Shown: positions 7,782 through 16,241, counted from the stretch's first letter. The stretch: 38,247 nucleotides of DNA from Planctomycetota bacterium (GCA_021776925.1 JAJFFB010000099.1:1-38247), one strand, 5' to 3'. Translations and numbers: made by a program. Notes: a model not told the origin generated them from the sequence alone.

Positions 7782-9092
7782 ATGTCCCCAGCCTTGCTCC
7801 TCCTGGCCCTGGCCCTTTCGCAGGCCCCTGAAACCACACCCCCCCCGCAAGCGGCGGGACCGATCGGTTTCAGCAGCCTGTTCAACGGCAGCGACCTGAC
7901 CGGATGGCGCGGGCGTCCGCATCTCTCGCCCTACGAAGACGCGAAGTGGGAAACTGAGCAGCTCAAGGCCAAGCATGCTGAGTGGCAGACCAATCTTGAG
8001 CAGCATTGGAGCGTCGATGCCGGCGAGATCGTCAACGATGGTCACGGCGTTTTTCTGACCACCGTCGAAGACTTCGATGACTTCGAGTTGCGGCTTGAGT
8101 ACAAAACCGTTGCCCAGGCCGACAGCGGCATCTACCTGCGTGCCTCACCGCAGGTGCAGATCTGGGATACCACCGAAGCCGGTGGCAAATGGAATATCGG
8201 CGCCGACAAGGGATCCGGAGCGCTGTGGAACAATCAGGAGAATCCGCGCTTTCCGTTGGTGCACGCCGACCGCCCTTTCGGCGAGTGGAACCGCTTGCGC
8301 ATCCTGATGGTCGGCGACCGGGTGAGCGTGTGGCTGAACGAGCGCCAGACCGTTGCCCACGCGCGCATGGAGAACTACTGGCAGCGTGGCGCACCGCTGC
8401 CGCGCAGCGGACCGGTGCAACTGCAGACCCACGGCGGCGAGATCCGCTTCCGCAATCTCTACGTGCGGCGCCTGGATGCAGCCGAAGCCAACGCGGTGCT
8501 GGCGCGCAATGACCGCAAGGGCTTCCGTTCGGTGTTCAACGGCCTGGACTGGAACGGCTGGGCGGGGCCGGTCGAGAATTATTTCATCGACAGGGGAACC
8601 ATCGTGTGTAAACCGGGCAAGGGTGGCACCATCTTCACCAAAAAAGAGTACGGTGATTTCCACCTGCGCTTCGAGTTCCAGCTTCCGCCCGGGGGCAACA
8701 ACGGCCTCGCGATCCGCTATCCCGGCCAGGGCGACGCCGCCTACCACGGCATGTGCGAATTGCAGGTGCTCGACAACAGCGCCGAGAAGTACGCAGGCCT
8801 CAAGGAGTGGCAGTACCACGGCTCGGTCTATGGTCAAAAGGCCGCGCTGCGCGGATACCAGCGCGCGGTCGGGCAGTGGAACTTCCAGGAGGTGCGCGTA
8901 CAAGGATCCCACATCCGCGTCGAATTGAACGGTCACGTGATCCTGAACCAGGACCTCGCCGCGATCGAGACGCCGCCGAGCGGCCGCGAACACCCCGGTC
9001 GCACCCGCCTGCGCGGTCATTTCGGTTTCGCCGGACACAACGATCCGGTGCGCTTCCGCCGCGTGGAGATTCGCGAAATCGGCAGCGATTGA
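7782..9092 (+). CDS. Exported protein with two DUF1080 domains (3-keto-disaccharide hydrolase family)
   Basis: 436 aa. Short signal peptide (MSPALLLLALALS). Two DUF1080 concanavalin-like domains lie in tandem: the first at about 28-235 opens with FSSLFNGSDLTGWRG, the second at about 248-436 opens with FRSVFNGLDWNGWAG. Both contain the family core: DFELRLEYK...DSGIYLR and DFHLRFEFQ...NNGLAIR, then a FGEWNRLRI or VGQWNFQEV segment. Some family members hydrolyse 3-ketoglycosides; many are uncharacterised. Tandem copies are less usual than single ones. It lies 33 nt after the peptidase pair with its own likely promoter and 41 nt before the aldo/keto reductase. The two could act on the same oxidised sugars, which is inference. 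Confidence 0.88.
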   Translation: MSPALLLLALALSQAPETTPPPQAAGPIGFSSLFNGSDLTGWRGRPHLSPYEDAKWETEQLKAKHAEWQTNLEQHWSVDAGEIVNDGHGVFLTTVEDFDDFELRLEYKTVAQADSGIYLRASPQVQIWDTTEAGGKWNIGADKGSGALWNNQENPRFPLVHADRPFGEWNRLRILMVGDRVSVWLNERQTVAHARMENYWQRGAPLPRSGPVQLQTHGGEIRFRNLYVRRLDAAEANAVLARNDRKGFRSVFNGLDWNGWAGPVENYFIDRGTIVCKPGKGGTIFTKKEYGDFHLRFEFQLPPGGNNGLAIRYPGQGDAAYHGMCELQVLDNSAEKYAGLKEWQYHGSVYGQKAALRGYQRAVGQWNFQEVRVQGSHIRVELNGHVILNQDLAAIETPPSGREHPGRTRLRGHFGFAGHNDPVRFRRVEIREIGSD

Positions 9093-9119
9093 GGCCGCGC
9101 CGCCGGGGCGGATTGCGGC

Positions 9120-9125
9120 TACACT
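9120..9125 (+). promoter_or_regulatory. -10-like element close to the start at 9134
   Basis: TACACT (4 of 6 matches to TATAAT) ends 8 nt before the ATG at 9134 in the 41-nt gap after the DUF1080 gene. No good -35 at the expected distance. It fits the recurrent short-spaced pattern seen in this window. Confidence 0.3.
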
Positions 9126-9133
9126 CGGTAGCT

Positions 9134-10126
9134 ATGCAAGCCTCCCGACGGCAATTCCTCCTCGGCGCCGCGGCCGCCGGGGCCATCACCACTCCCAGCC
9201 TCGCGGCGCGCGCGGCTGCAGATCCACAACCGCCGGCGGGCGGCCCTGGCGCTGCGGTCGGCAGCCAAGACTCGGTTGCGGGTGGCCAGGACGCGGCGGG
9301 CGGCGCCCGCGCCATCGGCCGCAAGCGCATTCCTGCGACCGGGGAACTGCTGCCGATGATCGGCCTCGGCACCTCGCGCACCTTCAACGTCGATCCGAGC
9401 AAGGAACAGGCGGCGCAATTGGAAGTCATGCGGCGCTTCCTCGATCTCGGTGGCAGCCTGATCGATTCCTCGCCGATGTACGGCCAGGCCGAGGCTCTGT
9501 GCGGCAAGCTGTTGCAGCAGCTCGAGCGCAAGGACCTGTTTTACGCCACCAAGGTGTGGACCGACAAGGGGCGCGAAGCCGGCATCGCCCAGATGAAGGA
9601 ATCGCAACGCTTGATGGGACCGGAGCGTTTTGACCTGATGCAGGTCCACAACCTGACCGGTTTGAAAGAACAACTCGCAACCCTGAAGGCGTGGAAGGTC
9701 GAAGGCCGCATCCGTTATCTAGGCGTCACTGAAATGCGCGATTACGCCACGGTGGAAAAGTTGATGAAGGAGGACGGCCTCGACTTCATCCAGATCCCTT
9801 ATTCACTCGGCAGCCGCAAGGTTGAGGAGCGCATCCTGCCGACCGCGCTCGACAACGGGGTCGCCGTGCTGGTCATGCGCCCCTTCGAGGCGGGGCGTTT
9901 GTTCAAGGCTTTCGAGGGCCGCGAAATCCCGCAATGGGCGCAGGAATTCGGCTGCCACAGCTGGGCGCAGTTCATGCTCAAATTCCTGCTCGGGCATCCG
10001 GCCGTCACCTGCCCGATCCCGGCCACCTCCAAGCCGCACCATTTGAGCGACAACATGGCCGCCGGAGTCGGGCGTCTGCCAAACGCCGACGAACGCCAGC
10101 GCATGGTCGCGCTGCTGGAGTCATGA
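9134..10126 (+). CDS. Tat-exported aldo/keto reductase
   Basis: 330 aa from the ATG at 9134, chosen because it begins with a twin-arginine signal, SRRQFLLGAAAAG (4-16). A Gly/Ala/Asp-rich linker of about 30 residues follows. The AKR barrel starts near 70. The catalytic tetrad is intact: Asp111 and Tyr116 in LIDSSPMYG, Lys140 in ATKVW, and His172 in MQVHN. The cofactor-binding C-terminal part (CPIPATSKPHHLSDN) is present. Tat export implies folding with NAD(P) bound in the cytoplasm, as proposed for other Tat-linked oxidoreductases. Position after the DUF1080 gene suggests a keto-sugar or similar carbonyl substrate, not proven. Its stop overlaps the next start (ATGA). Confidence 0.92.
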   Translation: MQASRRQFLLGAAAAGAITTPSLAARAAADPQPPAGGPGAAVGSQDSVAGGQDAAGGARAIGRKRIPATGELLPMIGLGTSRTFNVDPSKEQAAQLEVMRRFLDLGGSLIDSSPMYGQAEALCGKLLQQLERKDLFYATKVWTDKGREAGIAQMKESQRLMGPERFDLMQVHNLTGLKEQLATLKAWKVEGRIRYLGVTEMRDYATVEKLMKEDGLDFIQIPYSLGSRKVEERILPTALDNGVAVLVMRPFEAGRLFKAFEGREIPQWAQEFGCHSWAQFMLKFLLGHPAVTCPIPATSKPHHLSDNMAAGVGRLPNADERQRMVALLES

Positions 10127-10704
10127 TGCTCCGCCTTTTTGCATGGATCTGGGTCCTGCCGACCTGGCTGGTGGTGGTGCCCGCGTGCCAGAGCGGCCTT
10201 GCCGATCGCGGCGCGCCGGCCCTGGCCGAAAACCCCGAGGCCCTGATCGAGCACCTGCGCCAGATCGAAAAATCCAAGGACTATGGTGCCGCTCTGCCCA
10301 GCATCCCTGTGGCGGAGCGTGAAGAGGCCATCTTCATCACCTGGTTCGGTGCCGCCTACGACGCCATCGGCGACAACCGGGAACGCAGCGCCGCCTACCA
10401 GGCCATTCTGGGCCGGCATCCGGTCGACGAGGCCTATCTGTCCGCCGACATGCGCGGGCGCGACAAGCTGCGGGCGGTGGCGGCCGAAGCCCTGGCCGAG
10501 GTCGACCAGGCCGAGTTCTTCGCCGACCTCATCGCCTTCAAGACCAGGTACGGCCGCTTCAAGTACGCCTTCGGTTTTCTGGATGAACTCACCGCCATGA
10601 GGGTCGACGGCGAATCGGCGACCGCCCAGATCGGCCTGACCGAGTTCACCTTCGTCCGCCAGAACGGCCTCTGGTACTGGCGTTACCTTCCCGCAGAGCT
10701 CTGA
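10123..10704 (+). CDS. Small lipoprotein-like protein of unknown function
   Basis: 193 aa. The start is an ATG ATG pair at 10123/10126 that overlaps the aldo/keto reductase stop, so translation is probably coupled. The N-terminus is a signal peptide ending VVVPAC, a weak lipobox, followed by a mature domain with acidic helices and no motif I recognise. Charged periodic segments such as DQAEFFADLIAFKTRYGRFKYA suggest a helical fold, and the end (FVRQNGLWYWRYLPAEL) looks like a small beta unit. It ends 24 bases before the convergent gene. Likely an accessory of the reductase operon, but the role is unknown. Confidence 0.8.
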   Translation: MMLRLFAWIWVLPTWLVVVPACQSGLADRGAPALAENPEALIEHLRQIEKSKDYGAALPSIPVAEREEAIFITWFGAAYDAIGDNRERSAAYQAILGRHPVDEAYLSADMRGRDKLRAVAAEALAEVDQAEFFADLIAFKTRYGRFKYAFGFLDELTAMRVDGESATAQIGLTEFTFVRQNGLWYWRYLPAEL

Positions 10705-10727
10705 CGGCGCGGTCCAGTTCTCGGGCA

Positions 10728-12560
10728 TCACCAGCCGGAGAAACCGGGCGGTAGCCACACCCGCCCTACCGCTTCCTCCGCTGGTTCCCAATCCTGGCCC
10801 GGGGCTGCTTCCGGATCGATGGCGTAGTGAACGGCGCCGCTCTCCCGGTGAATCCATTGGAAAAGGGGGATTCCCTGGGCAGCGGCGGGATCCAGTACAC
10901 GAAAGCCACCGCGCGCCGGGTCGGTCCATTGCAGCAGCCGGCTGCCCTTGACCTCGCTCGCTTCCGGAAGGGCGTAGAACAGCGGCGCACCTGCACGGGG
11001 CGCGTCCACCGCATCCGCGGACGAGTCCCCCGCGACCCCGTAAACCGCCTCAGGAATCACCAGCTCGGGCTGGGAAAGATCCAGCCGGTACATGATCTGG
11101 TTGTAGTCATAACGCGGCGTCGGATGTTGATTGCCGGAGAACATCGCGGTGTAGGTGCCTTCGAAGTAGATCCACCGGCCGCCCTCCTGATCGAAGTACG
11201 GATGCTGGATCACGTTGTAGAAGGAGTAGTCCTGGTGCGTGACGATTTTGCGCGCATACACCCACGGGCCTTCGGGCCGGCGCGCCTCGGAATACCAGAC
11301 TTCGCCGAGCAAGCTGCTGCCCCAGGTCTGCAGCGCGATCATGACCCAGCGCTGCCGGTATTCATTCCAGTGTAGGCTACCGCCGTGAGGCTGCACCGCG
11401 GTGCCGTCGACCACATCCAATAGATGGAAGCGCCCTTCCGCTGCGCTGACGGCACCGCGCTTGAGCAGTTGCTGCCAACGCTGAGGATTGAGCGAAGCCG
11501 TATCCGCCTTCCAATCCCAGACGAGTGCGCCGTCGGTACCACGGTCGAGGCCGTCCTGTTCAGGCTTCCAGCGCGCACCGGGGCGTAGACAGGTCCAGGC
11601 CTGATAGCGCGTGGGGTCGAGGATCGCTTCCATGCGTGCGGGAACCCGCACCATCGCCCACGGACCGGGGAAATAGAACCAGTCCTTTCCATCCGCGCGC
11701 AAGCGCAGGGACTGGCCGGTCGGATGCAGAGGCGCGTCCAGAGGAAACTCTCGCGCCTTTTCAAACAGCTGCTTGCGATCGTTCCACACCGCGATGCCGT
11801 GTTCCAGACGCGTGCCCAGGTCCTTCATGCGGGAATAGTGGGTGACCATTTTCTGTTCGGCCCCCTCCCCGACCACCATCAAGCCGAAGATCCACACCGG
11901 TCCGGGGCCGTCGATCGGACACATCCGCTTGCTGAAACCCGAGGAATCGGTGAAGTAATCCAGATCGATGCCGACCTCAGGGTTCACCCCGCCTGGGCCC
12001 GGCAGGGCGGAGGTCGCGCCGGAAACGGCGAAGTTGCCGAGCGGATAGGACGTGCGGTTAGTGTCGCCCCAGAACCAGTAGAGCCGGTCACGGTAGACCC
12101 CGGTGACCACCGAATCCTGTCCGAACACTCCGCCGGCGAGCAGGGGTTGGCGCAAGGGAACCTCGTCTCCGAGCAGGATGCTGTCACGATAGAGGCCGCC
12201 CCCGGTAATCCGAAAAAGGCGTTCTGCCAGGTTGGTGCGCTTCAACTTCAACTGGTGGGATCCTCCGGGAGTCACGCGGACATGGAAGCCGGCGTAGCCG
12301 AACCCGTCCTGGTCATATTCATACCCATGGCTGTTCACGTGGAAGAAAACGCTGTGGCCCATCCAGCCCGGCTCTCGCACCGCAATCATGCCGGCGTTGT
12401 CGCTGACGAAACGCGTGTGGTTGACCGACTCCAATTCCACCAGGGGGATTCCGCGGCCGCTGGCGCGGTCGACGACGTGAATGCGAAAGGGCGCCTGTTC
12501 GTCTTGATCCGGCGCCGCAAAAACAAGAGGCAGGCAGAGAACCAGGGAGGGAGCGCTCAC
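10728..12560 (-). CDS. Large exported protein, propeller-like, possible glycan-acting
   Basis: 610 aa starting with GTG at 12560. Signal peptide (SLVLCLPLVFAAP). An N-terminal beta domain (about 25-110, like a carboxypeptidase-regulatory fold) precedes a central region (about 115-510) with repeating YWFWGDTNRT, WIFGLMVV, DWFYFPGP and RWIYFEGTY segments. This resembles DUF4185-type or five-bladed propeller proteins found near glycoside hydrolases. The last 85 residues (PLFYALPEASEV...PLFQWIHRESGAVHYAIDP) resemble DUF5648-like repeats. No catalytic residues can be assigned. A TAGGAT element ends 6 nt before the GTG. It converges with the small lipoprotein gene, with 23 bases between the stops. 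Confidence 0.75.
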   Translation of the reverse strand: MSAPSLVLCLPLVFAAPDQDEQAPFRIHVVDRASGRGIPLVELESVNHTRFVSDNAGMIAVREPGWMGHSVFFHVNSHGYEYDQDGFGYAGFHVRVTPGGSHQLKLKRTNLAERLFRITGGGLYRDSILLGDEVPLRQPLLAGGVFGQDSVVTGVYRDRLYWFWGDTNRTSYPLGNFAVSGATSALPGPGGVNPEVGIDLDYFTDSSGFSKRMCPIDGPGPVWIFGLMVVGEGAEQKMVTHYSRMKDLGTRLEHGIAVWNDRKQLFEKAREFPLDAPLHPTGQSLRLRADGKDWFYFPGPWAMVRVPARMEAILDPTRYQAWTCLRPGARWKPEQDGLDRGTDGALVWDWKADTASLNPQRWQQLLKRGAVSAAEGRFHLLDVVDGTAVQPHGGSLHWNEYRQRWVMIALQTWGSSLLGEVWYSEARRPEGPWVYARKIVTHQDYSFYNVIQHPYFDQEGGRWIYFEGTYTAMFSGNQHPTPRYDYNQIMYRLDLSQPELVIPEAVYGVAGDSSADAVDAPRAGAPLFYALPEASEVKGSRLLQWTDPARGGFRVLDPAAAQGIPLFQWIHRESGAVHYAIDPEAAPGQDWEPAEEAVGRVWLPPGFSGW

Positions 12561-12566
12561 TCCCCC

Positions 12567-12572
12567 ATCCTA
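12567..12572 (-). promoter_or_regulatory. -10-like element close to the start at 12560
   Basis: TAGGAT on the minus strand keeps the key T, A, A and T positions of TATAAT and ends 6 nt before the GTG start. No clear -35. The 40-nt gap to the preceding gene could also be read through, so independent transcription is uncertain. Confidence 0.3.
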
Positions 12573-12600
12573 GAACCCTGCCTGCTTGAAACTGGATGGA

Positions 12601-13554
12601 TCAGTCGATGATGTCGAAGTCGACCGTATCCATGGTCACGAGGGTGGCGGGCGGGAAGCCTACCATCACTTGCAGCTGGTACGAGCCCAGCGGCGCGATC
12701 GCCGGCACAGCCTGAACGATGTCGACGTTGCCAGATTCACCCGCAGCCAGGGTCAACTGATCGGTGGTCAGCCAACCGGAGGTCGGGAAGAAGGAACCAT
12801 TGGGCAGGCGAACCCGAGATACCACCGTATAGGTGTCGGCAGCTGCAGCGTGGTTGCGCACCCGGACCATGGTCCTCAGGGAATCCGTGCCACGCACGAG
12901 CTCATTGAACGCAGACCCGGTCAATTGATTGGGGAAATCCACTTGGATGATCGCAGATGCTTCATCATTCGCGACCCCGTCCTCAACCGCCGCCAAGGCG
13001 GCGTTGTAAATCGAATCGCCGCTCCGGCCGTCGTCATCATCGGCCGCATTGCCTGCGGCGTAGACTTCAACAACTCCGGTGCCGGCCGCAGGAGCAGTCC
13101 AATCCACGGTCCAGGAAACCGGGCCGTGGAAGGTGCCTTCGAATGTACCGCCAGACTTGTGGCTGGCGAATTCCAATGCACCACTCGTGCGTATCTGCGA
13201 ATTGGAATCCGGGTTGGTAAGGAATCCGGCTGCATTCCCCGCGGCGTCCAGGACGGTGAATTCGTAACCCCAGTCGATGGCTCCGGTCTGCTGCAGAGTC
13301 ACGGTGATGGGGTAGGTCTGGCCAGGGGTGTATGCCGAAGGCAAACCACTTACCTCCATGCTTCCTCCACCGTCGTTGACGGCTTCGCCGTCGTGGCACT
13401 TCACACACGAGGCGAAATTGTTGTAGGGAGCTGCGGCTTCATCCAGGGCTGGGTTGCCGGACTTGAGGAATCCGCCATGCACGTCATTGGTTGTCAGGAG
13501 AGCGGCGCCAACTGTGAGCAGTAGGCCCGTGATGAGGATCAAGAATCGTTTCAT
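12601..13554 (-). CDS. Exported CXXCH protein, copy A (choice-anchor V/Reeler-like)
   Basis: 317 aa from the ATG at 13554, which gives a clean signal peptide (MKRFLILITGLLLTVGAALL); the frame is open upstream but without a credible start. The mature protein opens with a conserved stretch ending in ASCVKCHDG: Cys50, Cys53 and His54, a c-type haem-attachment motif with no second copy. A beta-domain (about 65-200) with TPGQTYPITVTLQQ and WGYEFTVLDAAGNAAGF resembles Reeler/choice-anchor V domains. A C-terminal beta domain (225-317) follows. Such proteins are usually surface or matrix proteins; whether haem is really bound is unknown. Copy B is 343 bases upstream. Confidence 0.85.
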   Translation of the reverse strand: MKRFLILITGLLLTVGAALLTTNDVHGGFLKSGNPALDEAAAPYNNFASCVKCHDGEAVNDGGGSMEVSGLPSAYTPGQTYPITVTLQQTGAIDWGYEFTVLDAAGNAAGFLTNPDSNSQIRTSGALEFASHKSGGTFEGTFHGPVSWTVDWTAPAAGTGVVEVYAAGNAADDDDGRSGDSIYNAALAAVEDGVANDEASAIIQVDFPNQLTGSAFNELVRGTDSLRTMVRVRNHAAAADTYTVVSRVRLPNGSFFPTSGWLTTDQLTLAAGESGNVDIVQAVPAIAPLGSYQLQVMVGFPPATLVTMDTVDFDIID

Positions 13555-13664
13555 GGGTGTGGTCCGAGTTGGGAGGAAAAAACCCAGGCTCCACCGAGTG
13601 AAGAACGCTTTGAAGACTTGGGAGTAGGAGGTCTTCCGTCGTATTTTCAACTGCCGTGAAGCCG

Positions 13665-13809
13665 GCCTTCGCAGGCCTTCGTTCATCTGCAATTGCCATG
13701 CCTGATTGCAGAAAACCCCAGTTCTTCGTTGGAACGAAGATTGGCCACCAGGCTTCCCTTTTCCCAATCCGGGGTGCCGATTCCTCGGCATCGCAGCCGA
13801 TTTTTCGGC
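13665..13809 (-). ncRNA. Structured leader upstream of CXXCH copy A
   Basis: On the minus strand, 111-255 nt before the ATG at 13554, five stem-loops stand in a row: GCCGA/TCGGC with a 4-nt loop twice (13796-13809 and 13776-13789, 6 nt apart), TCTTCGTT/AACGAAGA with a 2-nt loop (13723-13740), TCTGCAAT/ATTGCAGA with an 11-nt loop (13686-13712), and GGCCT/AGGCC (13665-13678). The stretch is non-coding. It does not match the cobalamin or c-di-GMP riboswitch consensus that I checked by eye. Such density suggests a cis-acting RNA element. Copy B has only a 99-nt upstream gap without such stems. Confidence 0.4.
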
Positions 13810-13830
13810 AGGCACAAAGGTCAAAGGAGA

Positions 13831-13882
13831 CAGGCAGGGAAACAGGACGGGGGGTATCTCCCGCTCCCTGTCTCCCTACCTG
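13831..13882 (-). terminator. Strong hairpin downstream of CXXCH copy B
   Basis: Arms 13831-13846 and 13867-13882 pair over 16 bp as minus-strand RNA with two G-U wobbles and no mismatch; read as plus-strand RNA they give two C-A mismatches. That asymmetry supports function in the minus direction. The hairpin begins 16 bases after the copy B stop. No clear U-tract follows, so it could be a terminator, an mRNA stabiliser or a processing site. Confidence 0.5.
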
Positions 13883-13897
13883 TGAGTGAACCTGGGC

Positions 13898-14851
13898 CTA
13901 GTTGATGATCTCGAAGTCCACCGTATCCATCGTCACCAGGGTGGCAGGTGGGAAGCCCACCATCGCCTGCAACTGATACATTCCCAGCGGTGCAATCGCG
14001 GGAACGGCCTGGACCACGTCGACGTGGCCGGTCTCTCCTGCAGCGAGTGCGAGCTGATCGGTGGTCAGCCAGCCGGTGGCCGGGAAGAAGGAACCGTTGG
14101 GCAGGCGCACGCGGGTGACCACCGTGTAGGTGTCGGCAGCGGCCGCGAGATTGCGCACCTGGATCCTGGACCGCAGCGAGTCGGACCCGCGCGCAAGTTC
14201 GTTGCGCGCCGAGCCGACCAATTGGTCGGGATAGTCCATCTGAATGACCGCACTGGCGGCATCGTTGGCGGCGCCGTCTTCAGCGCAGGCTAGAGCGAAG
14301 TTGTGAATCGAGTCGCCGCCGGTACCGTCGCTGTCATCCGCGGCGTTGCCCGAGGCGTAGACCACCACCATGCCACTTCCCGCGGCGGGCGCGGTCCAGT
14401 CCATGGTCCAGGAAACCGGACCGTGACGGGTGCCTTCGAAAGTGCCGTTGCGCTTGTGGCTGGCGAATTCACGCCCGCCACCGGTTCGGATCTGCGAGTT
14501 GCCGTCTGGATTCGACAAGAAGCCGGCGGCATTGCCTGCGGCGTCGAGAACTGTGAACTCGTAGCCCCAGTCGAGCTGGTTGGCCTGCTCAAGCGTGACT
14601 GTCAGGGTATAGCTCTGCCCGGGTACGTAAGAGGTCGGCAAACCCGAAACATCAAGCGAACCGCTGCCCGTGTTCACCAGATTGGTGTCATGGCATTTGA
14701 CACACGAGGCGAAATTGTTGTACGGAGCGGAAGACTCGTCGAGCGCTGGATTGTCCGACTTCAGGAAGCCGCCGTGAGCACTTTGAGGGGTGAGGAGAAA
14801 GGCACCTACGACGAGAAGTCCGCCGAAGGTGAGAATCAGGAATCGTTTCAT
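13898..14851 (-). CDS. Exported CXXCH protein, copy B (choice-anchor V/Reeler-like)
   Basis: 317 aa, the same length as copy A. Signal peptide MKRFLILTFGGLLVVGAFLL, then the same ASCVKCHD motif at 48-55 (Cys50, Cys53, His54). The beta-domain and C-terminal domain match copy A almost residue for residue. Differences cluster in the linker after the motif (NLVNTGSGSLD against EAVNDGGGSME) and around 120-125 (GGREFASHKRNG against GALEFASHKSGG). The pair is a tandem duplication. It may anchor at the cell surface and contribute a single haem or a redox-active Cys pair. The ATG at 14851 lies 99 bases downstream of the beta-helix gene stop, with no visible strong promoter. Confidence 0.85.
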   Translation of the reverse strand: MKRFLILTFGGLLVVGAFLLTPQSAHGGFLKSDNPALDESSAPYNNFASCVKCHDTNLVNTGSGSLDVSGLPTSYVPGQSYTLTVTLEQANQLDWGYEFTVLDAAGNAAGFLSNPDGNSQIRTGGGREFASHKRNGTFEGTRHGPVSWTMDWTAPAAGSGMVVVYASGNAADDSDGTGGDSIHNFALACAEDGAANDAASAVIQMDYPDQLVGSARNELARGSDSLRSRIQVRNLAAAADTYTVVTRVRLPNGSFFPATGWLTTDQLALAAGETGHVDVVQAVPAIAPLGMYQLQAMVGFPPATLVTMDTVDFEIIN

Positions 14852-14950
14852 GGGTGGTTCCGTGGTGAGATTGGTGATTCCCCGACCCCATTCACTAATC
14901 CCTTCGGCGGCGCACGCCAGGGTTTGATGCCTCTGGTTCCCTTCAGCGCG

Positions 14951-16153
14951 CTAGAAAACCGAATCCAGCACAACGGTCGTAGAGGAACCGCCGAGCAGGA
15001 AGCGCCCGCTTGCGTCGACGAAGGCGGCGGTGGCGTAGAGAACCCGGCCCTCGACCTGTGCGGCGAGATCCGGCATGAGCAGCCGCACCCTGAGACTGCC
15101 GTCGGCGCGTACCCGGACCGGACCGAGCAGGCGGCCAGGCTGATCGACCAACAGTACCCCTTGCATGCCCGGGCGGAACAACATCCCTGGCGTCGCGGAA
15201 GCCAGGACCAGCGCGCGGTCACCGGGCTGGGCGGTGAATTTCATTTCCAAATCCTCGCCCTCGCGCACCGGAGCGCTCATGCGGAAGAACCGGTGCGGTC
15301 CACCGAGGTCGGCGAGGACGCTGCCGGCCTCGACGCCAGATTCGGCTCCGGCGACTCCATCGGCGCATCCCGCGCCACCTAGTCCGGCTGCGCCGCCCTC
15401 GAGCAGGCCGCCGTTCAGCACCGCACTGGCGTCGGGGTACCCCCCCACCTGCAGCGCGACTCCGCCATTGCCGCCATCGGAACAGTCGTGGAAGGCGTCG
15501 GCCTCGAGGCCCTTGCCCCCGGGACCGCCGTGGAAGTGGTTGCCACCGAGGAAGGTCGCGGCGCCACCCAGAGAGAAGAAAGCCGGACCGCCGGGCCCAC
15601 CGGGAAGCGGCAGGCCGGAATAGGGTTCGATGTCGCCGTCGATGCCCTTGCTGCCGAGCCCGTCGCACTCCAGCACCGCAGCGGTGGAAGCGTTCACCGC
15701 CATGCCGGAAGTGATGCTTTCATCGCCGAAACGGCAGCCCACCAAAGCAACCTGTTCGGAGTCCTTGACCAGCATGCTGTTGCCGCGCAGGTCTTCGATC
15801 CAGACGTTGCCGCTGCAGTTGCGCACTTCGAGGCGGAAGGTCTGCATGCCGCGGACAACCACGCGTTGGTCGCTCTCGATGTTGCCGATGACGATCGAGT
15901 TCAGCAGCACCACCGGGCCGGCGGCCTCGTCGCCGATCAGGGTCAGCGAGCGGTATTCGACCTTGAAGGTGACCGAAGTGTGGTAGCTCCCCGGTCGGAT
16001 CAGGAGGATGCTGCCATCCGCAGACCCGTCGATGGCCTCTTGCAGATTGGTGAAATCAACCCCGGCTCCCGCCTGATCGTCGACGACGACGACCTGGGCG
16101 TGGAGCGGAGCGCTGAGAAGGCACAGGAAGGAAAGGAGCAGGCGAGCGTGCAT
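14951..16153 (-). CDS. Exported beta-helix (pectin-lyase-like) protein
   Basis: 400 aa from the ATG at 16153, chosen for its signal peptide (MHARLLLSFLCLLSAPLHAQ). After FTNLQEAIDGSADGSILLIRPGSYH (a typical start of a right-handed beta-helix) come repeated short beta-turn units: LTLIGDEA, VVLLNSIVIGN, VWIEDLRGN, ALVGCRFGDE. A Gly-rich region (about 190-275, for example GGPGGPAFFSLGGAAT) looks like a glycine-rich helix or linker. A C-terminal beta domain (about 290-400) ends the protein. No catalytic residues recognised. It carries a 7-base C tract at 15440-15446 within the coding sequence. Probably a surface adhesin or polysaccharide binder; function unproven. Confidence 0.78.
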   Translation of the reverse strand: MHARLLLSFLCLLSAPLHAQVVVVDDQAGAGVDFTNLQEAIDGSADGSILLIRPGSYHTSVTFKVEYRSLTLIGDEAAGPVVLLNSIVIGNIESDQRVVVRGMQTFRLEVRNCSGNVWIEDLRGNSMLVKDSEQVALVGCRFGDESITSGMAVNASTAAVLECDGLGSKGIDGDIEPYSGLPLPGGPGGPAFFSLGGAATFLGGNHFHGGPGGKGLEADAFHDCSDGGNGGVALQVGGYPDASAVLNGGLLEGGAAGLGGAGCADGVAGAESGVEAGSVLADLGGPHRFFRMSAPVREGEDLEMKFTAQPGDRALVLASATPGMLFRPGMQGVLLVDQPGRLLGPVRVRADGSLRVRLLMPDLAAQVEGRVLYATAAFVDASGRFLLGGSSTTVVLDSVF

Positions 16154-16241
16154 CGCGAAAGGCGGTTGACGGGGGGCGCATGGGGCGCCTTCACGCCTTC
16201 GTCGGCCTGCCGCGGCTGTTACTCCATTCCTGGGAAAATCC

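Noticed and set aside
13665..13809. Known riboswitch (cobalamin or c-di-GMP) in the leader of the CXXCH gene
   Set aside because: The conserved core sequences of those classes were not found by eye. It is kept as an unclassified structured leader.
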